Source: a virus
Reading direction: 5' to 3' (one strand)
IMG/VR virus record: IMGVR_UViG_3300025671_000067
Location: 1 to 60,655 of that record
Length of the DNA: 60,655 nucleotides
The notes beneath the pieces are model-generated. The model saw only the letters and a list, made by a program, of their open reading frames with translations, did no database searches and had not been told where the DNA came from. Of the stretch, positions 1 through 6,515 are shown in pieces (the stretch's first letter is position 1; each line of letters starts with the position of its first letter). The position numbers and the translations under genes were made by a program.

Positions 1-1338
1 CTTATGGGTAAGAACTTTCCACGGAAAGAATTAAAAATTATAGACCTGACCCTCCGTATGTTCATCGAACCCGTACTGGATTTAGACCTCGGATTACTTG
101 AACAGCATCTTGAAGACACTAAAGAGCTTAAGGATAAGTTGTTACTGGATGCTGGAGTCGAGAAAGAAGATTTGATGAGCAACCCTAAGTTTGCTGGATT
201 GCTTGAGATTCTGGGGGTCAAACCTCCCACCAAGATTAGCCTCACCACAGGTAAAGAAACGTTTGCCTTTGCCAAGTCAGATGAAGCCTTCAAAGAACTC
301 CAAGAGCATGAAGATGTGCGTGTCCAAACATTGGTCAACGCTCGACTCGGTAACAAAAGCACGTTGGAAGAAACACGTACGCAGCGGTTCATCGATATAT
401 CTAAGCGTGGATTGTTACCCGTTCCTGTCAAGTATTACGCAGCGCACACTGGACGTTGGGGTGGATCTGACAAGATAAACCTCCAAAACTTACCTAGCCG
501 TGGTCCTAACGGTAAGAAGTTAAAGAGAAGTATGATAGCCCCAGAAGGTTACATGATAGTTGACTGTGATTCATCGCAGATCGAGGCTCGCGTGCTTTCT
601 TGGTTAGCAGGTCAGCATGATCTAACCGAAGCATTCAGGAACGGAGAAGATGTTTATAAGAAGATGGCTATGTCTATCTATGCCGTCAAAGAGGAATCTG
701 AGGTAACAAAAGACCAGCGGTTTGTTGGTAAGACCACAATTCTTGGGGCTGGTTACGGCATGGGAGCCGTACGGTTCAAGGATCAGTTGCAGTCATTTGG
801 GTTCGACATAGAACTAGACGAAGCCCGCCGTGTAATAAACATTTACAGAGAAACAAATTTTCACATAGCTAGGTTCTGGAACGACGCCAGCCATACGTTA
901 CGTTGTATGGAACAGGGGGTAGGCTCAGAGCTTGGTATAAAAGGTGTTATAGGGATAGACCCTGCTGTACCTGCGATCATCTTACCTTCTGGTTTACAGA
1001 TGCGGTATGAGGACTTGCGGGGGGAGCAGGGTGAGAAGGGGGTGGAGTATACCTACAAGGTACGACGAGGCCGAAACCGGATATACGGTGGGAAAGTTGT
1101 CGAGAACGTATGTCAGGCGGTAGCGCGTTGCATAATCGGTGAGCAGATGTTAAAAATTGCTGAGCGATACCGCGTTGTACTTACGGTGCATGACTCTGTT
1201 GTGTGCTGCGTACCAGAAGCGGAGGTTCACGAGGCACAACGGTACATTGAAGAGTGTATGCGTTGGTTGCCTGAATGGGCCGATGGTCTGCCCATCGATT
1301 GTGAGTCTGGTATTGGCAAAGCGTATGGAGATTGTTAA
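1..1338 (+). CDS. polA: Family-A DNA polymerase, C-terminal polymerase domain (5' end outside window)
   Basis: Replicative phage DNA polymerase of the PolI family. The reading frame is open to the first base, and the first residues already match the link between exonuclease and polymerase domains (an ELKIIDLTLRMF-type stretch), so the ATG at 4 is probably internal and any 3'-5' exonuclease domain lies upstream. Motif A is VDCDSSQIEAR with catalytic Asp at about residue 187. Motif B is RFVGKTTILGAGYG. Motif C is VHDS with catalytic Asp at about residue 397. At the position of E. coli Phe762 the residue is Leu (codon 742-744). The stop overlaps the next start (TAATG). It opens the replication module that runs to 9.8 kb. 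Identification as a PolA palm/fingers domain is secure. Confidence 0.96.
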   Translation, partial: LMGKNFPRKELKIIDLTLRMFIEPVLDLDLGLLEQHLEDTKELKDKLLLDAGVEKEDLMSNPKFAGLLEILGVKPPTKISLTTGKETFAFAKSDEAFKELQEHEDVRVQTLVNARLGNKSTLEETRTQRFIDISKRGLLPVPVKYYAAHTGRWGGSDKINLQNLPSRGPNGKKLKRSMIAPEGYMIVDCDSSQIEARVLSWLAGQHDLTEAFRNGEDVYKKMAMSIYAVKEESEVTKDQRFVGKTTILGAGYGMGAVRFKDQLQSFGFDIELDEARRVINIYRETNFHIARFWNDASHTLRCMEQGVGSELGIKGVIGIDPAVPAIILPSGLQMRYEDLRGEQGEKGVEYTYKVRRGRNRIYGGKVVENVCQAVARCIIGEQMLKIAERYRVVLTVHDSVVCCVPEAEVHEAQRYIEECMRWLPEWADGLPIDCESGIGKAYGDC

Positions 1339-1664
1339 TGGGTCGGGTAGTTGATCTAGGAAAGTACAGAGACGAAAAGCGATTTAGAGAGGAGCTTGAG
1401 GAAGAGATGAGTACCCTGATGTATTCGGAAGAGATAGAAGAAGGGTCACATTTAGATAATGTTCTGAAAGAGATGGAGGAAGAAGTCATCTCCATATCCG
1501 TACTTAAAAAAGATGACGTGTATATAGTACGTATCCACCACCTAGATTACACACAGGAACCTCCTGTCTTACAGCACATGACTATAAAGCGAAAAGACAT
1601 CCGTGAAGTTGCTAGTTCGTTGTCAGAAATTGATAATTATTTACCAGAGGAAGAGATTACTTGA
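1338..1664 (+). CDS. Acidic hypothetical protein, 108 aa
   Basis: Unrecognised. The protein is rich in Glu and Asp, has no Cys and no membrane segment, and its first 50 residues look helical. The ATG at 1338 overlaps the polymerase stop as TAATG, which suggests coupled translation. A TTG at 1332 could add two residues but is less likely. Its stop overlaps the TTG start of the nuclease gene, so it sits inside a tight polymerase-nuclease operon and probably belongs to replication or recombination. No function is assigned. Confidence 0.75.
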   Translation: MGRVVDLGKYRDEKRFREELEEEMSTLMYSEEIEEGSHLDNVLKEMEEEVISISVLKKDDVYIVRIHHLDYTQEPPVLQHMTIKRKDIREVASSLSEIDNYLPEEEIT

Positions 1665-2332
1665 GTATTTACCCTTGGTCTTTCAGTAAGATCAAATCTT
1701 TCGAGCAATGTCCTAAGAAGTTTTACCACTTAAAGGTTATTAAGGACTATTCGGAACCAGAAACGGAGGCCATGTATTACGGTACCGCGTTTCATGAGGC
1801 AGCAGAAGAATACGTACGGGATAACGTACGCTTGCCTCCACAGTTTGACTATGCCAAGCCCGCATTGGACGCACTTATCGCTAAACGTGGTAAGAAGTTA
1901 TGCGAATATAAGATGGGTTTGACAGCTAATTTAGAACCATGCGACTTCTTTGCAGATGACGTTTGGTTCCGTGGGATTGCAGACTTAGTGATCCTTGATG
2001 AAGAGACCGAAACTGCTTGGGTGGTGGATTACAAGACAGGTAAGAACGCACGTTACGCAGATAAAGGTCAGTTGGAGTTGATGGCGTTAGCTACCTTCAA
2101 GCACTTTCCTGATGTTAAGACAGTGCGCGGCGGGTTGATGTTCGTAGTGTCAAACGAGTTAGTCAAAGACACTTATGAGTTCAACATGCAGGGTGAGTTG
2201 TGGCGCAAATGGTTGGCTGATTTTACAAATATGGAATCGGCTTATGATAAAGATGTGTGGAACGCTAACCCTAGTGGGTTGTGTAGGGCGCACTGTGTGG
2301 TACTAGAATGCCCGCACAACGGGAGAAGGTAA
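1661..2332 (+). CDS. PD-(D/E)XK nuclease, Cas4/RecB-like
   Basis: Likely exonuclease of the RecB/Cas4 superfamily, acting on DNA ends in replication or recombination. Visible are the GxxxH motif (Gly41 to His45), an Asp in GIADLVI, the DYK catalytic core (VVDYKTGK) and the downstream QLELMA helix with the conserved Gln. One Cys near the N terminus (Cys17) and three near the C terminus (in GLCRAHC and LECP) match the four Cys that hold the 4Fe-4S cluster in Cas4 and AddB relatives. At 223 aa it has the usual length for a standalone enzyme. The start is a TTG overlapping the previous stop. There are no CRISPR genes nearby, so a Cas role is not implied. Confidence 0.88.
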   Translation: MSIYPWSFSKIKSFEQCPKKFYHLKVIKDYSEPETEAMYYGTAFHEAAEEYVRDNVRLPPQFDYAKPALDALIAKRGKKLCEYKMGLTANLEPCDFFADDVWFRGIADLVILDEETETAWVVDYKTGKNARYADKGQLELMALATFKHFPDVKTVRGGLMFVVSNELVKDTYEFNMQGELWRKWLADFTNMESAYDKDVWNANPSGLCRAHCVVLECPHNGRR

Positions 2333-2617
2333 ATGCCTTACAAAAACAAGAAAGACAGAAAGAAGCAAAAGAACAAACCAGTCGGTAGTCCAGAGTTCAA
2401 GCGGCGTATGGAGCGGCAACAGGCTCGCCGTGATATGGATAGGACTGGAAGAGATGCAAACAACAATGGCAAGGCGGATAAACGAGAAGGTAAAGACGTT
2501 AGCCATAACAAAGCATTAGCAAGAGGCGGTAGCAATAAAGACGGTGTACGGGTAGAGAGCCGAAGCGCAAACCGTAGCCGTAACTTGAAGAAGAAATCTC
2601 CCAGACGCTTAGCCTGA
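2333..2617 (+). CDS. Small basic HNH-like protein
   Basis: A 94-aa, very Lys/Arg-rich protein. Its second half, DVSHNKALARGGSNKDGVRV followed by SRSANRSRN, resembles the core of short HNH-type proteins (His, GG, Asp/Asn, then a basic tail). A complete catalytic set is not evident, so it may be a DNA-binding relative rather than an active endonuclease. The stretch DANNNGKAD just before it is Asp/Asn-rich and could bind a metal. The start follows directly on the stop of the nuclease gene. It probably works on DNA with its neighbours. Confidence 0.65.
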   Translation: MPYKNKKDRKKQKNKPVGSPEFKRRMERQQARRDMDRTGRDANNNGKADKREGKDVSHNKALARGGSNKDGVRVESRSANRSRNLKKKSPRRLA

Positions 2618-2728
2618 TGCGTCTATAAACAACGTGGGTTTTTCGATCCTTACGATTAGGTTAAGTGACGTTTTGAGCCTACAAAAATCAGGTTAGTCCG
2701 TGCACCATAGTAGCATTTTCGCAGACCT

Positions 2729-2758
2729 AGCCCCATCTGTGGACGAAGCGGGGCTTTT
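2729..2758 (+). terminator. Hairpin with short T tract just ahead of the helicase gene
   Basis: AGCCCC (2729-2734) and GGGGCT (2750-2755) can pair around a 15-base loop, followed by a short T run to 2758. It lies between the end of the HNH-like gene and the Shine-Dalgarno of the helicase (about 2758-2765). It could be a weak intrinsic terminator or attenuator, or a structure that influences access to that ribosome-binding site. Confidence 0.45.
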
Positions 2759-2768
2759 AGGAGGAAAG

Positions 2769-4304
2769 ATGGAAATCATTAACAACAAGGCGCTTCTTTT
2801 GCGCCTTCGTAACCCTCAAAAAGTAACGACTGTTATACCCAACAGTAAAGAGCTTGCAGATAATAAAGTAGTTGTGAAGTGGGGTATCGACGAAGCACAA
2901 GTTCTAAAGAACCTTAACATAAAGGTACCGTCGCCCATCGAAGGTAAGTACAAGTGGACAGGTAAATACGCTCCCTTCGAGCATCAGAAGACTACCGCTT
3001 CTTTCCTTACGCTTAACAAACGTGCCTTCTGTTTCAATGAACAAGGTACCGGTAAGACTGCTAGTGCAATCTGGGCAGCAGACTATTTAATGCAAGAAGG
3101 TTATGTTCGACGTGCATTGGTTATCTGCCCCCTGTCTATCATGGACTCCGCGTGGAAGGCTGATCTGTTTACGTTCGCTATGCACAGGTCGGTAGACGTA
3201 GCGTATGGGTCAGCAGAAAGACGTAAGCAGATAATTAATGCGGGCAGTGATTTCGTAGTAATAAATTATGATGGTGTTGAGATCGTATCGGACGCCATCA
3301 CCAACAACGATTTCGATCTGATCATTGTGGATGAAGCGACTCACTACAAGAACGCGCAGACCAAACGTTGGAAAACACTTAATGCGCTCGTCACTCCTGA
3401 CAAGTGGTTGTGGATGATGACTGGTACACCCGCAGCTCAAAGTCCTTTGGACGCATACGGCATAGCTAAACTTGTTAACCCATCAGCAGTGCCTAGATTC
3501 TTCGGTACGTTCCGTGATCGTGTGATGCACAAGATAACTAACTTCAGGTGGATACCGAAAGAGGACGCTACCGACACAGTGTTTAGAGTGTTGCAACCCG
3601 CAATCCGTTTTACCAAGGAGGAATGCTTAGACCTTCCAGATATGGTGTACACCAAACGTGAGGTAGAGCTTACTCGACAGCAGATCAAGTATTACAAAAT
3701 CCTGAAAGACCGCATGGTAATGGATGCCGCTGGCGAACAAGTTACAGCAGCAAATGCGGCGGTTAACATGAACAAGTTACTGCAAATATCTTGTGGCGCA
3801 GTGTACACCGACAAGGGTGAGTCACTAGAGTTCGACATCAAGCATCGCTATAAAGTCCTACGTGAAGTCATCGATGAGTCCAGTAAGAAGGTGTTGGTGT
3901 TCGTACCTTTTAAGCACGTCATCGACATGCTGGTGGAGAAGTTAAAAAGTGATGGGATTACTACCGAAATTATTAGAGGGGACGTATCGGCTCCTAATCG
4001 AACTGACATATTCAAACGATTTCAGATCAGTGATGACCCCCGCGTTCTAGTAATCCAACCCCAAGCTGCGGCACACGGTGTAACGCTGACAGCAGCAAAT
4101 ACGGTGGTCTGGTGGGGGCCAACAAGCTCACTAGAAACCTATGCCCAAGCCAACGCTAGGGTGCACAGATCGGGTCAAGACCATAAGTGTACTGTGGTAC
4201 AGCTACAAGGGTCTGCAATAGAAAAACACGTTTATAGAATGCTTGATAACAAAATAAACATACATACAAAAATTATAGACTTATACAACGAAATACTTGC
4301 ATAA
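2769..4304 (+). CDS. SNF2/DEAD-like superfamily 2 helicase
   Basis: ATP-driven DNA translocase or helicase of the SNF2 branch. In order: a Q-like region (FEHQKTTASF), Walker A NEQGTGKTAS at about residues 90-100, motif II as IVDEATHYKN, motif III as MTGTPAAQSP, and in the second RecA-like lobe motif V/VI as ARVHRSGQ. About 511 aa is normal for phage-encoded SNF2-like proteins without accessory domains. I choose the ATG at 2769 because TAGGAGGA sits just upstream. A GTG at 2700 would add 23 residues but has no ribosome-binding site and would run through a hairpin. It probably supports replication-fork remodelling or replication start. Confidence 0.9.
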   Translation: MEIINNKALLLRLRNPQKVTTVIPNSKELADNKVVVKWGIDEAQVLKNLNIKVPSPIEGKYKWTGKYAPFEHQKTTASFLTLNKRAFCFNEQGTGKTASAIWAADYLMQEGYVRRALVICPLSIMDSAWKADLFTFAMHRSVDVAYGSAERRKQIINAGSDFVVINYDGVEIVSDAITNNDFDLIIVDEATHYKNAQTKRWKTLNALVTPDKWLWMMTGTPAAQSPLDAYGIAKLVNPSAVPRFFGTFRDRVMHKITNFRWIPKEDATDTVFRVLQPAIRFTKEECLDLPDMVYTKREVELTRQQIKYYKILKDRMVMDAAGEQVTAANAAVNMNKLLQISCGAVYTDKGESLEFDIKHRYKVLREVIDESSKKVLVFVPFKHVIDMLVEKLKSDGITTEIIRGDVSAPNRTDIFKRFQISDDPRVLVIQPQAAAHGVTLTAANTVVWWGPTSSLETYAQANARVHRSGQDHKCTVVQLQGSAIEKHVYRMLDNKINIHTKIIDLYNEILA

Positions 4305-4325
4305 TTAATTTAAGTACACTATATT
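4297..4325 (+). promoter_or_regulatory. Candidate sigma-70-like promoter
   Basis: TTGCAT (4297-4302), a 17-base spacer, and TATATT (4320-4325) lie in the gap after the helicase stop. The -10 is good and the -35 weak. Transcription would start some 25 bases ahead of the gene at 4355, whose own Shine-Dalgarno is GAAGGAG. Confidence 0.35.
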
Positions 4326-4354
4326 CTACAGTTCGACTAGAGAAGGAGATCGAA

Positions 4355-4762
4355 ATGGAAGAGGATAGTCATTTGTCTGTGGATAAGCTAACCAAGGTTT
4401 ATCTAAAGATAACTGCTAAACGTTCTGAATTAAAGAAGGCTTTTGATGAGGAATATCAACGCCTTTCAGATGCGCGTGACAAAATCAAGTTAGCTTTGTT
4501 AGAGCATTGCAAAGAGCATAACGTCAATAGCGTGAGGACTGAGGAGGGGCTGTTTTACCGAACGGTTAAGCAGAGCTTCTGGACGAACGACTGGGAATCG
4601 ATGTACGAGTTCATACTCGATAACAAGGTACCTGAGTTCTTCGACAAACGCCTCAATCAGAAGAACGTGCGTGAGTTCCTAGAGGCAAACCCCGATAAGT
4701 TACCGAAAGGGCTTAATTCGGATTCAACCTACACTATCTCTGTAAGGAGACCCAAAAAATGA
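4355..4762 (+). CDS. Conserved-type hypothetical protein, 135 aa
   Basis: Not recognised with confidence. The first half is a predicted long helix or coiled coil rich in Lys/Glu. The second half carries WTNDWESMYEFILDNKVPEFF and ends in a basic tail. A strong GAAGGAG precedes the ATG. The stop overlaps the next start as ATGA. Its position between the helicase and the ssDNA-binding protein points to a replication or recombination accessory role. Resemblance in size and helix content to Gam-like DNA-end binders was considered, but no diagnostic motif was found. Confidence 0.75.
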   Translation: MEEDSHLSVDKLTKVYLKITAKRSELKKAFDEEYQRLSDARDKIKLALLEHCKEHNVNSVRTEEGLFYRTVKQSFWTNDWESMYEFILDNKVPEFFDKRLNQKNVREFLEANPDKLPKGLNSDSTYTISVRRPKK

Positions 4763-5019
4763 GTAGCCCCTTTGTCCCTATCGCAGATGTTGCAAAACAT
4801 TTCAAGGTAAACCAAGCCACCATACGTGGTTGGTTGAAAGCAGGGATCATCCCCAAAAGTACCTATATCCATATAGGTTCAACCTATCGGTTCAATCTGG
4901 CCGCTATCACCGAGGCTTTGACTGCCGCTGAAGATGAGGAAGTTAAACCAAATAGTTGGAATGACATCAGCGGTGATGAAGAACCCGTCCCTCAACTAGA
5001 AACAGATGAAGACTATTAA
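4759..5019 (+). CDS. Excisionase/MerR-like helix-turn-helix protein
   Basis: Small DNA-binding protein of 86 aa. Residues 3-52 (VPIADVAKHFKVNQATIRGWLKAGIIP and on to YRFNLAAITEAL) have the winged HTH pattern of excisionase/MerR-type domains: helix, turn, the recognition helix ATIRGWLK, then a short wing. The C-terminal 35 residues are acidic and probably disordered. With no integrase in the window it is more likely a transcription or replication regulator than a true excisionase. It overlaps both neighbours (ATGA before, TAATG after), so it is part of one operon. Confidence 0.75.
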   Translation: MSSPFVPIADVAKHFKVNQATIRGWLKAGIIPKSTYIHIGSTYRFNLAAITEALTAAEDEEVKPNSWNDISGDEEPVPQLETDEDY

Positions 5020-5678
5020 TGGGCGAGACACTCAAAAGAATCAGTATACGCAACCGCCGTTTTGAAGGTCTGCCTGAAATAGCGGAAGAATCTGTAAATG
5101 TAGTAGTGGTTGGTGTAGCCTACATGTCCCGTATTTATTACGCGGATGCTTATGACCCTGATAAGGTCGCGCTACCGACTTGCTGGTCTTCAGATACAGA
5201 CACTCCCGCCGTAGATGTTCCAGCAGAACAGAGGCAAGCGGGGCGTTGTTTAGATTGTGTCCACAACATAAAGGGGTCCGGTGCGGGCCAAAGTCGAGCA
5301 TGTAAATTTGTGCAACGATTGGCCGTAGTGATAGAGGATGATCTGGAAACAGTTTATCAGCTACAGCTATCCTCACCCTCTATTTTTGGGGACGCGATTG
5401 GGGTGAACATGCCTTTGAAAGCCTACGCTAGGTATTTAGAGGCGCAGAACACCCCAATAGTCGCTGTGGTGACGAAGATATTTTTCGACCCTAAAAGCGA
5501 CTTACCAAAACTCTTCTTCAGACCTATACGTCCACTAGAAGAGCAGGAGTACGAAACCATACAGACCATGATGAAGCATCCTGATACTACGAAAGCAATT
5601 ACTTTAAATGTAGTTCCACTGGAGGACGCGGGTGCATCACCATTTTCTGAAGTAGATGGCTTCGTTTTTAATGACTAA
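5019..5678 (+). CDS. Hypothetical protein sharing an SPFxEVDGF motif with the ssDNA-binding protein
   Basis: A 219-aa protein with no assigned function. A Cys cluster (GRCLDCVHNIKGSGAGQSRACKF in the middle third) could bind zinc or an iron-sulfur centre. The C-terminal tail, GASPFSEVDGF, contains the SPFxEVDGF motif that is also found in the adjacent ssDNA-binding protein, as SPFEEVDGF. This suggests that the two proteins dock on a shared partner or derive from a shared tail. The start is at the TAATG overlap with the HTH gene. It probably works at the replication fork with the ssDNA-binding protein. Confidence 0.75.
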   Translation: MGETLKRISIRNRRFEGLPEIAEESVNVVVVGVAYMSRIYYADAYDPDKVALPTCWSSDTDTPAVDVPAEQRQAGRCLDCVHNIKGSGAGQSRACKFVQRLAVVIEDDLETVYQLQLSSPSIFGDAIGVNMPLKAYARYLEAQNTPIVAVVTKIFFDPKSDLPKLFFRPIRPLEEQEYETIQTMMKHPDTTKAITLNVVPLEDAGASPFSEVDGFVFND

Positions 5679-5696
5679 TGTTTGGAGAAAACATAA

Positions 5697-6398
5697 ATGA
5701 CTTATCAAATTAAAGGTGTAGAGGCGCTTTACCCTCGGATTAATCGGACATATAAGTTCGACAGCAGTGAAAACCGAAGCGTTCCGTGTGACCCAACTGA
5801 TGATGGCGCGTCATACGAAATGTCCTTCAAGATGAACGAGACGCAAGCGAAAGCATTAATGACCGCGATGGCTACGGCTTATAAGGAAAAACGTGAGGCT
5901 AAGTGGCCCGAAAAGTTCCCAGTGCCTTTCACCAAAGATGATGACGGTATGTATATCGGTAAGGCAAAACTTAAGGGTGCGTACGGAAAGGATGTTACTG
6001 CAAAGCCGAAGCAGTATGACGCTAAGAACAAGATCCTGCCAGATGATTTCCAACTGACAACTGGAAGTACGGTAAATATCGCTGTTGTGTTAATTCCTTA
6101 CCACATGCGCGACTCTGGGGTTTCACTTCGTTTGCGTGCCGTACAGGTTATCAAATACGTACCTATGCAAGTGTCTTCACCGTTTGAAGAAGTTGATGGG
6201 TTTGACAGTCAGGGATCTACTGAAGATGAAAGCCCGTTCTTTGATCTAGATACCGAATCTAGTTCGGAGGTAGAGGCAGCAGTAGATGATGTGGAGGACA
6301 TCATCGAAGAACCGAAGAAGAAAGCGATGAAAGTTAAAACCGCTGCTCCCAAAGAGAAAGCGGATCTGAGTGACCTTGTTGATGCTTGGGACGATTAG
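5697..6398 (+). CDS. Enc34-like single-stranded DNA-binding protein
   Basis: Likely coats single-stranded DNA during phage replication. The N-terminal domain (residues 1-160, including GVEALYPRINRTYKF and the GSTVNIAVVLIPYHM and VSLRLRAVQVIKYVP strands) matches the OB-fold proteins typified by phage Enc34 (DUF2815-type). From about residue 160 the protein is acidic and low in complexity, with SPFEEVDGF at its start, as is usual for the protein-docking tail of ssDNA-binding proteins. It is flanked by the tail-sharing gene upstream and the primase-helicase downstream. The family call is good; the tail's partners are inferred. Confidence 0.82.
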   Translation: MTYQIKGVEALYPRINRTYKFDSSENRSVPCDPTDDGASYEMSFKMNETQAKALMTAMATAYKEKREAKWPEKFPVPFTKDDDGMYIGKAKLKGAYGKDVTAKPKQYDAKNKILPDDFQLTTGSTVNIAVVLIPYHMRDSGVSLRLRAVQVIKYVPMQVSSPFEEVDGFDSQGSTEDESPFFDLDTESSSEVEAAVDDVEDIIEEPKKKAMKVKTAAPKEKADLSDLVDAWDD

Positions 6399-6410
6399 TC
6401 CTAATTAATT

Positions 6411-6434
6411 TGGGCTTTAACAAGAAGAAGCCCA
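6411..6434 (+). terminator. Weak hairpin after the ssDNA-binding protein gene
   Basis: TGGGCTT (6411-6417) pairs with AAGCCCA (6428-6434) around a 10-base loop, 13 bases after the stop codon. The following sequence is only mildly T-rich (TTCATT). It may partly terminate transcripts, giving more ssDNA-binding protein than primase mRNA. Confidence 0.4.
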
Positions 6435-6449
6435 TTCATTCAACAGTAT

Positions 6450-6496
6450 CCACGGCTAGACTAGTCGAAAAGGGCGTGACTCTGCCCCTGCCGTGG
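6450..6496 (+). promoter_or_regulatory. Structured leader ahead of the primase-helicase gene
   Basis: CCACGGC (6450-6456) pairs with GCCGTGG (6490-6496), and inside it GGGC (6472-6475) pairs with GCCC (6484-6487). The structure ends 19 bases before the ATG at 6516, and that start has only a poor Shine-Dalgarno. Together with the hairpin at 6411-6434, this fills the 117-base gap with potential RNA structure. A regulatory role is inferred. Confidence 0.35.
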
Positions 6497-6515
6497 TGTC
6501 TTTCGGATCTATCTC

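Noticed and set aside
1661-2332. Cas4 of a CRISPR system
   Set aside because: Only the nuclease family matches; no repeats, cas1 or cas2 are present, and the context is replication.
2700-2768. GTG start at 2700 for the helicase
   Set aside because: No ribosome-binding site, and the segment runs through a hairpin; ATG 2769 has an ideal TAGGAGGA.
4759-5019. Excisionase implying a temperate phage
   Set aside because: The HTH fits, but no integrase, attachment site or repressor was found in the window.
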